Below are positions 58,038 to 64,000 of a stretch of DNA of 64,000 bases, in pieces. The notes under the pieces are model-generated. The model was not told the origin of the DNA. It searched no databases and saw only the letters and a program-made list of their open reading frames with translations. How positions within the stretch are numbered: the first letter of the stretch is position 1; the number at the start of each line of letters is the position of its first letter. The stretch comes from Desulfovibrionaceae bacterium (GTDB taxonomy: Bacteria > Desulfobacterota > Desulfovibrionia > Desulfovibrionales > Desulfovibrionaceae): the NCBI GenBank assembly GCA_910575755.1, contig CAJTFO010000008.1, positions 1 through 64,000 of the forward strand. The letters are read 5' to 3'. The translations under genes and the position numbers were made by a program.

Positions 58038-58895
58038 ATGAAACTGATTGACCTGCATACCCATACGCTGGCCTCGGACGGCACCGACAGCCCCGCGGCG
58101 CTGGTGGAAAAGGCCCAGGCGGCGGGTCTGGCCGCCGTGGCCGTGACTGACCACGACACCGTGGCCGGCCTGGACGAGGCCGAGGCGGTCGGACGGGATA
58201 TGAGCATCAGGGTGATACGCGGCTGTGAGCTTTCCACCCATACCGAATACGGCGAAGTGCATATTCTGGGGCTCTGGCTGCCGCGCGACGTTGCGCCGCT
58301 TGAGGATCAGCTTGACTATCTGCGCCGGAAACGCTGTGAGCGGAACAGGGCCATTGTGGAGAAGCTGCGCGCCCTGGGCCTGGACATCAGCCTGGAGGAA
58401 GTGCACGCCGTGGCCAGGGGGAGCGTGGGGCGGCCGCATATCGCGACCGTGCTGACGGCCAAGGGCTATGTGCGCGACGTGGCCCAGGCCTTCCGCGACT
58501 ATCTGGGCTTTCACGGCAAGGCCTATTTGCCCAAGGAAGTGCTGGAGCCGGACGTGGCCGTAAAATTGCTGGCTGGTCTGGGGGCCACGGTGAGTCTGGC
58601 CCACCCCCTGTTGCAGAAATATCCCGTGCCCTGGCTGGAAGGTCTGGTGGAAAAGCTCTCCGGCTACGGGCTTACAGCCATTGAGGCCTGGCACAGCGAA
58701 CATTCGGACGCGGATACGCGCCTTTGCGTGGAATGGGCCCGGCGCTTCGGTCTGGGGCTCAGCGGCGGTTCGGACTACCACGGAGCCAACAAGCCCGGCA
58801 TTGCTCTGGGCGTGGGGCGTGGCGGCCTGCGGGTTCCGCTGGATGTGCTGGAAAAACTGGAGGCGCAACGCCGCGCGCGCGGTCTGCCATGCTAG
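58038..58895 (+). CDS. PHP-domain phosphoesterase (RNase AM/TrpH-like)
   Basis: Encodes 285 residues. Metal-binding motifs of the PHP fold are IDLHTHTLASDG (residues 4-15), AVTDHDTVAGL, IRGCELSTH, SLAHPLLQKYP and SGGSDYHGANKPG. The family includes E. coli RnmA/TrpH, which removes nucleotides from short RNA 5' ends, and 3',5'-bisphosphate nucleotidases. Either activity is plausible. The ATG is preceded by a weak ribosome site (ACGGG). Its TAG stop is the first codon-sized piece of repeat A copy 2. Confidence 0.88.
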   Translation: MKLIDLHTHTLASDGTDSPAALVEKAQAAGLAAVAVTDHDTVAGLDEAEAVGRDMSIRVIRGCELSTHTEYGEVHILGLWLPRDVAPLEDQLDYLRRKRCERNRAIVEKLRALGLDISLEEVHAVARGSVGRPHIATVLTAKGYVRDVAQAFRDYLGFHGKAYLPKEVLEPDVAVKLLAGLGATVSLAHPLLQKYPVPWLEGLVEKLSGYGLTAIEAWHSEHSDADTRLCVEWARRFGLGLSGGSDYHGANKPGIALGVGRGGLRVPLDVLEKLEAQRRARGLPC

Positions 58896-59006
58896 AGCGC
58901 TTATCTGATGAAATCAGGGAAATGCCCTGTTGACCGCGCAGGCGGACAAGCGCGCCCAATGAGCGGAAGAATCACGCTTTTTCCGCGCAATGACGGCGGC
59001 GAACAG
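58893..59006 (+). repeat. Dispersed repeat A, copy 2 (long form, 114 bp)
   Basis: Gap-free alignment with 26793-26906. It begins exactly at the stop codon of the PHP gene (TAGAGCGCTTATCTGATGAA) and ends a few bases before the remnant of an acetyltransferase at 59010. The inner hairpin CTGATGAAATCAG is identical in the two long copies, while the outer stem is less perfect here. Confidence 0.85.
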
Positions 59007-59009
59007 CCA

Positions 59010-59185
59010 CGGTGCGGCCCCGCTGATCGAAATGGGCATCCAGAGCCTGACCGCCATGCTCATGGGCTACAAGCGGCCCACCTATCTTTAACAATAACGA
59101 CAGAATCCGCATGGGGTATTACCTGCTGCCCACGCTGGAGAGCCTTATCCCGTCGGAAAAGCCGTATTTTTCGGATTATTTCTGA
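59010..59185 (+). pseudogene. Eis-like GNAT/SCP2 acetyltransferase, C-terminal remnant
   Basis: The plus strand reads GAAPLIEMGIQSLTAMLMGY, then KRPTYL and a stop. After a one-base shift it continues NNDRIRMGYYLLPTLESLIP and PSEKPYFSDYF followed by TGA. This resembles the SCP2-like end of Eis-type GNAT proteins (dimer-tail pattern with a final DxF). The body of the gene is missing: the remnant starts right where repeat A copy 2 ends. Confidence 0.6.
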
Positions 59186-59448
59186 CTCATGGGCAAAATA
59201 CTTGCTAACATTGCGGAAAGCAGATATTTTTTTTGAAATCCATTTCATGTATCCATACTCAGGGAATGTATGGGGCGAAGGTGTGCCCGAAAGGAGTGGT
59301 TTCCGCGAACGAATCAGGTTTTGCCTGCGCGTCGGTCTCCCGTCTGACGCGTGAAGCCTTCATATGAATGGCTTCCGAATAATGAGGGCGAACCCTGTTC
59401 CGCGGCCTTTGGGCATATGCCAAATATCAAAGAAGGGGCTGTTCTTGT
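59186..59448 (+). promoter_or_regulatory. Upstream region of the chemoreceptor gene with a candidate sigma-54 promoter
   Basis: GGGCAAAATACTTGCT (59191-59206) keeps the GG and GC of a -24/-12 promoter at the right spacing but misses three other consensus positions. A perfect small inverted repeat, GAAGCC...GGCTTC around TTCATATGAA, lies at 59352-59374. Otherwise the 260 bp hold no gene that I can support. Confidence 0.4.
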
Positions 59449-61563
59449 ATGAGAATTGGAGGAAAAATCGGCGGCGGGTTCTCTTTTGTGCTTCTTCTTA
59501 CGATGGTTCTCGGCCTTTGGGCGGTGTATACCATGCACAACGGTTCCAGCGTGGCGGAGGAGATTGCAAACGACCGATTGCCCAGATTTATTTACTGGAA
59601 TGGCGTGCAGACAGAATTGCTGCAGGCGGCGTATTTCGCAAGAGCCTATTTTGAAGGCGGAGACGAGGAGAACATCAACAAGACGTTTGCTTATTTAAAA
59701 CATATCGGCGACCAGCTTGACAAATTAAAGCAAATCAACGCGCGGGTGCATTATGAAAACACCGCCAGGGCGCTTGACAAGGCTGAAAAGGATCTGGCCG
59801 TATATGCCGATCTTATCCGCAAAAATCAGACGCTCTACATATCCAGCGAAAATCTTGTTGTGGAGATGAAGAAATCAGCCGTCGCGCTGCTGGAACAATA
59901 CGCGCTTCTCGTCAAGGCGCTCGGCGCGGGGCTTGAGGGCTCCATCGCCGCCGGCGATTCCCGCACGGGAGTACGGTATACGCGCGCGCTCGTAACGGCC
60001 AACGACATCCAGACGCAAATGGGCGCTCTTATTCAGGACATCATGTATGCCGAGCGCAATAATGATCTGGACGCCTATGCGGAGCTGCAGACAAAATTCT
60101 CAGCCATTGGCGCGGAAGCGCAAAGCATGGAAAGGCTGCTCCTGCAACCGGAAGAGCGGGCGCTTTTGGCCGAAGCCGGGAAGAAATATCAGAAATTCAT
60201 TGTGGACACTGCTGCCGTGGCCGACTTGCTGGACAAGTTTTTCACCGCCGGAAAACTGCGCTATGAGCAGTACCAGATCATGTACAAAGACACCATAAAA
60301 ATGGTGGAGCTCACAACCAGAAATTCGCAGAAATTCACCACCGGTGCCGCCACCTTTCTTTCCTCCTCCACCAAGGTGGTCTCGTCCATCCTCTGCATCG
60401 TTCTTGTATTCGGCATTGTGGTGTCTGTGTGCATAACACGGGGCATTGTGCGGCCCCTCTCCGCCACCGAGCAATTTGCGGTGGATGTGGCGGCAGGCAA
60501 CCTTGACCGGGAACTGAACGTCAGGACAAACGACGAAACAGGCAAGCTTGCCGAAGCGTTGCGCAGCATGCTGAGAAGTCTGAAACTGCATATTGACGAT
60601 GCCCGCAGAAAGTCGCAGGAGGCCGAAAAGGCGACGGAAGAAGCGACGGCAGCCATGGCGAAAGCCGAAGAGGCGGCCAGAAGTGCGGAGAACGCCAAAC
60701 GCGAGGGCATGCTCGCCGCTGCCGGACGTCTTGAAGGGATGGTGGAAATAATAAGCGCCGCCTCCTCACAGCTTTCGACCCGGATTGAACAATCGGATCA
60801 CGGCGCTTCGGAATCCGCGCAGCGGCTTCAGGAAGCCGCCACGGCCATGAACCAGATGAACGCAACGGTGCAGGAGGTGGCGCGCAATGCCGGCACAGCT
60901 TCCGAAGCTTCTTCTGAAACCAGGCAAAAGGCGGAGGCCGGTCAGCAGATTGTACAGATGGTTGTGAAGAGCATGGGCGAAGTGCAGGAAACATCGCTGA
61001 AACTGAAGAAAGACATGTCCCAGCTCAATGACCGGGCTCAGGATATCAATCGCATCATGGGCGTCATTTCGGACATTGCGGATCAGACCAACCTTCTCGC
61101 GCTGAATGCGGCCATTGAGGCGGCGCGGGCCGGCGAGGCCGGACGCGGCTTTGCTGTGGTCGCCGATGAAGTGCGCAAGCTTGCGGAAAAAACGATGGCC
61201 TCCACCACAGATGTGAGCAACGCCATCCGGGCTATCCAGGAAAGCACCGAACAGAGCATGCAGGCCATGGACAGCGCGGCGCAGCACATCAGCCACGCTA
61301 CCGATCTCGCCCATCAGTCCGGAAGCGCCCTGGAAGAAATTGTCGCCACTGTGGGCGCAACTTCAGACCAGGTTCAGGCCATCGCGGCGGCCAGCGAAGA
61401 ACAGTCGGCGGCCAGCGAAGAAATCAACAGGTCAATCACCGAAGTGAACGACATGTCGACTCTTACGGCGGAAGCCATGAGCGGCGCATCCCGGGCGGTG
61501 TCTGACATGGCCAGTCAGACGCAGAAACTGGCCGAGCTTATCACGGAAATGAAGAATGCCTGA
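59449..61563 (+). CDS. Methyl-accepting chemotaxis protein
   Basis: Encodes 704 residues. A membrane helix at about 12-31 and another at about 303-327 ([18 protein letters not shown]) enclose a ~270-residue all-helical periplasmic sensor. A HAMP domain follows (about 328-382, [22 protein letters not shown]). The cytoplasmic signalling domain has the conserved tip [21 protein letters not shown] and [15 protein letters not shown] near 541-580. It relays signals to CheA/CheW and so to the flagellar motor. The ligand is unknown; no CheR-docking pentapeptide is visible at the C-terminus. AGAAGGGG precedes the ATG. Confidence 0.95.
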   Translation: MRIGGKIGGGFSFVLLLTMVLGLWAVYTMHNGSSVAEEIANDRLPRFIYWNGVQTELLQAAYFARAYFEGGDEENINKTFAYLKHIGDQLDKLKQINARVHYENTARALDKAEKDLAVYADLIRKNQTLYISSENLVVEMKKSAVALLEQYALLVKALGAGLEGSIAAGDSRTGVRYTRALVTANDIQTQMGALIQDIMYAERNNDLDAYAELQTKFSAIGAEAQSMERLLLQPEERALLAEAGKKYQKFIVDTAAVADLLDKFFTAGKLRYEQYQIMYKDTIKMVELTTRNSQKFTTGAATFLSSSTKVVSSILCIVLVFGIVVSVCITRGIVRPLSATEQFAVDVAAGNLDRELNVRTNDETGKLAEALRSMLRSLKLHIDDARRKSQEAEKATEEATAAMAKAEEAARSAENAKREGMLAAAGRLEGMVEIISAASSQLSTRIEQSDHGASESAQRLQEAATAMNQMNATVQEVARNAGTASEASSETRQKAEAGQQIVQMVVKSMGEVQETSLKLKKDMSQLNDRAQDINRIMGVISDIADQTNLLALNAAIEAARAGEAGRGFAVVADEVRKLAEKTMASTTDVSNAIRAIQESTEQSMQAMDSAAQHISHATDLAHQSGSALEEIVATVGATSDQVQAIAAASEEQSAASEEINRSITEVNDMSTLTAEAMSGASRAVSDMASQTQKLAELITEMKNA

Positions 61564-61569
61564 CGGCAA

Positions 61570-61603
61570 CAGTCCTCCGCACAGGAAATGTGGCGGAGGA
61601 CTG
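61570..61603 (+). terminator. Hairpin after the chemoreceptor gene
   Basis: CAGTCCTCCGC/GCGGAGGACTG, a perfect 11-bp stem, begins 7 bp after the stop. It lacks a T run. A second stem GGATCCCGCC/GGCGGGATCC lies at about 61637-61681, before the convergent secA end. Confidence 0.65.
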
Positions 61604-61717
61604 GCCGCCAGGCTCACGCCTGACACAATGGCGTCTGGATCCCGCCCGTCATGAACATGCGTTCGGACAGGCGGGATCCCGGTTTCTGAACGGCTGCAAT
61701 TCCACGGAGCGCTTGCC

Positions 61718-64000
61718 TCAGCTCTTCCGACCGCAGCACTTCTTGTATTTTCTGCCGCTGCCGCAGGGGCAGGGATCGTTGCGGCCCACGCGCGGCGCGG
61801 CCTTGGCCGGCGTGCTCCTGGCGGGCCGCGGTTCGTCCTCGCCGCCGCCGGAATACGACAAGCCCGCCGCCTCCTCACGATGGCGGAACTCCCGGGCCAG
61901 GGCTTCTTTTTCCGCCTCGGCGCGGGCCCGCTCTTCTTCCGGGCTGACCCGCTGCACGCGCACGCGGGTCAGCGAGCGGAACACGCTCTCACGGATCTGA
62001 AAGAGCATGTCCTGGAACATCTCGAAGCCTTCGCGCTTGTACTCCAGCTTGGGGTCGCGCTGGCCGTAGCCGCGCAGGCCTATGCCGTCACGCAGGGCGT
62101 CCATGTTGCGCAGGTGTTCCTTCCAGCAGCGGTCCAGCTCTTCCAGCAGGAAGTAACGCTGGATGTCCCTGTAGCTTTCGCCGGCGGCGGTTTTCAGCTC
62201 GTCCAGAATGCCGCGCGCCAGCTTCTCGCATTCTTCCCGCTGGGGCAGGGGGGCGTTTTCGGGCAGCGCGCGATCCAGGTTGAAGACCTCGCGCAGGCGC
62301 GCCATGACAGCCTGGCGCGTGTCGGGCAGATCATCGGGCGCGGCATTGTCCAGCGGCCCGTAGGCGTCGTCCAGCACGTCGCTCATAAATTCGTTGAGCA
62401 CCGGCTCCAGATCGTCCTCAACCATCAGCTCGCGGCGCAGGGTATAGATGACCTCGCGCTGCTGATTCATGACATTGTCGTAATCCAGCAGGGTTTTGCG
62501 GATTTCGAAGTGGTGCGCTTCCACCCGCTTCTGTGCGCCTTCCACCGCGCGAGTGACCATGGCGTTTTCAATGGCCTCGCCGTCGCGCAGGCCCAGTTTT
62601 TCCATCAGGCCCTTGATGCGGTCCGAGCCGAACAGGCGCATCAGATCGTCTTCCAGAGAGAGGTAGAAGCGGGAAGAGCCGGGGTCGCCCTGCCGGCCGG
62701 AACGGCCGCGCAACTGGTTGTCAATGCGGCGGCTTTCGTGCCTTTCCGTGCCCAGAATGTGCAGGCCGCCCAGCTCCACCACGCCTTCGCCCAGCACGAT
62801 GTCCGTACCGCGGCCGGCCATGTTGGTGGCTATGGTCACTTTGCCCTTCTGACCCGCCTGGGCCACGATTTCGGCTTCCTTTTCGTGCTGTTTGGCGTTG
62901 AGCACGTTATGCGGAATGCCGAGCTTTGTCAGGCGTTGCGAGAGCATTTCCGAGGTTTCGATGGAAATGGTGCCCACCAGCACGGGCTGCTGCTTCTGGT
63001 GCAGTTCGGCAATGGCCGCCGTGATGGCGTCGAATTTTTCCTTGCGGCTGCGGAAGATCAGGTCCGGATAATCCTTGCGAATCGCGGGCCTGTTGGGCGG
63101 GATGGAAATAACCTCCAGATTGTAAATCTGCTGGAATTCCACGGCTTCGGTGTCCGCCGTGCCGGTCATGCCCGAAAGTTTGTCGTACAGGCGGAAATAG
63201 TTCTGAAAGGTGATGGAGGCCAGGGTCTGGTTTTCCGCGGCGATGGTGACGCGTTCCTTGGCTTCCAGAGCCTGATGCAGGCCGTCGGAATAGCGGCGTC
63301 CGGGCATGGCGCGGCCCGTGAATTCGTCCACGATGATCACCTGGTCGCCCTGTACAATGTAATCCACATCGCGCTTGAAAACCAGATGGGCCTTGAGGGA
63401 TTGCAGGACATGGTGCTGGGCCGTGATGTTGGCCGGGTCAAAGAGGTTGTCCAGCTTGAGCAGTTCCTCACAGCGAAGCACGCCCGCGTCCGTGAGCATG
63501 GCGGTGCGGGCTTTTTCATCAATGGTGTAGTGCTCGGGCGCGAGCCGGCGCACAATGTCGTCCACCGTACGGTACATGCCCACGGATTCCTCGGACGCGC
63601 CGGAAATGATCAGCGGCGTGCGGGCTTCGTCAATGAGAATGGAGTCCACTTCGTCCACAATGGCGAAGTTATGGCCGCGCTGCACAAGCTGGTCGGCATA
63701 GAACTTCATGTTGTCGCGCAGGTAGTCAAAGCCGAATTCGTTGTTGGTGCCGTAGGTGATGTCCGCGTTATAGGCAGCCTTGCGCTCGGCGTCGTCCAGG
63801 CCATGCACGATGACGCCGGTAGTCAGGCCGAGAAAGGAATACAGTTTGCCCATCCAGGCCGCGTCGCGCGAGGCCAGATAGTCGTTGACCGTGACCACAT
63901 GCACGCCCTTGCCCGACAGCGCGTTGAGCACCACGGCAAGGGTGGCCACCAGGGTTTTGCCCTCGCCGGTTTTCATTTCGGCGATTTTACCCTTGTGCAG
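61718..64000 (-). CDS. secA: Preprotein translocase ATPase SecA (5' end outside window)
   Basis: About 760 C-terminal residues are present; the frame continues to base 64000 ([21 protein letters not shown]), so roughly the first 80 residues, before the Walker A loop, lie outside. Visible motifs: MKTGEGKT (ATP loop), [20 protein letters not shown] (DEAD-like Walker B), NMAGRGTDI and [20 protein letters not shown] (helicase motifs V and VI). The C-terminal zinc motif [13 protein letters not shown] is intact. SecA drives export through SecYEG and binds SecB through that tail. It ends convergent with the chemoreceptor gene. Confidence 0.98.
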   Translation of the reverse strand: MHKGKIAEMKTGEGKTLVATLAVVLNALSGKGVHVVTVNDYLASRDAAWMGKLYSFLGLTTGVIVHGLDDAERKAAYNADITYGTNNEFGFDYLRDNMKFYADQLVQRGHNFAIVDEVDSILIDEARTPLIISGASEESVGMYRTVDDIVRRLAPEHYTIDEKARTAMLTDAGVLRCEELLKLDNLFDPANITAQHHVLQSLKAHLVFKRDVDYIVQGDQVIIVDEFTGRAMPGRRYSDGLHQALEAKERVTIAAENQTLASITFQNYFRLYDKLSGMTGTADTEAVEFQQIYNLEVISIPPNRPAIRKDYPDLIFRSRKEKFDAITAAIAELHQKQQPVLVGTISIETSEMLSQRLTKLGIPHNVLNAKQHEKEAEIVAQAGQKGKVTIATNMAGRGTDIVLGEGVVELGGLHILGTERHESRRIDNQLRGRSGRQGDPGSSRFYLSLEDDLMRLFGSDRIKGLMEKLGLRDGEAIENAMVTRAVEGAQKRVEAHHFEIRKTLLDYDNVMNQQREVIYTLRRELMVEDDLEPVLNEFMSDVLDDAYGPLDNAAPDDLPDTRQAVMARLREVFNLDRALPENAPLPQREECEKLARGILDELKTAAGESYRDIQRYFLLEELDRCWKEHLRNMDALRDGIGLRGYGQRDPKLEYKREGFEMFQDMLFQIRESVFRSLTRVRVQRVSPEEERARAEAEKEALAREFRHREEAAGLSYSGGGEDEPRPARSTPAKAAPRVGRNDPCPCGSGRKYKKCCGRKS

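Noticed and set aside
57659..58237. 192-codon minus-strand frame across the transposase remnant
   Set aside because: It runs antisense to both the ISAs1 remnant and the start of the PHP gene and has no recognisable domain.

Overview
The window looks like a piece of a chromosome from a Desulfovibrionaceae sulfate reducer (Desulfovibrio or a close relative). That is an inference from gene content and order: flgF-flgG-flgA-flgH behind an rRNA operon, HypA/HypB hydrogenase maturation, SelA, the style of the Fur, SecA and UvrA proteins, a large RTX adhesin, high GC, and short intergenic repeats that I associate with this group. No taxonomic search was possible.

Layout. Positions 1-430 hold the 3' end of a 23S rRNA gene, a 5S gene and a terminator. 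566-4325 is a flagellar rod/L-ring operon behind a near-perfect sigma-54 promoter; it stops after flgH, with no flgI or flgJ. 4.5-15.7 kb is housekeeping: a maltose-type O-acetyltransferase, an NhaD-like antiporter, TrmH, UvrA, a small FeoB-associated protein behind a candidate Fur box, Fur, HypB, HypA, a TPR protein and an AMIN protein. 15.9-26.7 kb is one co-directional glycan-type cluster. It contains the enzymes expected for UDP-2,3-diacetamido-2,3-dideoxyglucuronate (aminotransferase, N-acetyltransferase, WlbA-type dehydrogenase). These are followed by a glycosyltransferase-like protein, a second aminotransferase, an SDR epimerase, a calcineurin-like phosphoesterase, an ATP-grasp ligase, a radical SAM/SPASM protein and a NovU-type methyltransferase. 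This is the best candidate for an undescribed pathway.

27-36.7 kb: a small membrane-anchored protein, YbgC thioesterase overlapping MltA head to head, an acyltransferase-3/SGNH protein divergent from an XRE regulator across three 19-bp operator-like repeats, and folC-selA-M18 peptidase. 37-42.3 kb: an SbcD/SbcC-like (YhaO/YhaN-like) pair. 42.7-48.3 kb: a 1,432-residue RTX, LapA-like secreted protein with its own sigma-70 promoter, and a glycosyltransferase. 48.4-56.1 kb: ornithine carbamoyltransferase, a short ArgA-like acetyltransferase, a Cache-GGDEF-EAL protein, a histidine acid phosphatase and a class V aminotransferase. 56.2-64 kb: an FMN 2-hydroxyacid oxidase, tRNA-Arg(UCU), remains of an ISAs1-family transposase, a PHP protein, the tail of an Eis-like acetyltransferase, a chemoreceptor, and SecA running off the window.

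On a smaller scale there are two families of dispersed hairpin repeats. One of them supplies the stop codon of two genes (flgH and the PHP gene) and abuts decayed or truncated loci. There are also several perfect palindromes and three or four gene remnants: an in-frame-deleted dehydrogenase, the ISAs1 transposase, the Eis-like tail, and a membrane-protein-like stretch in front of folC.
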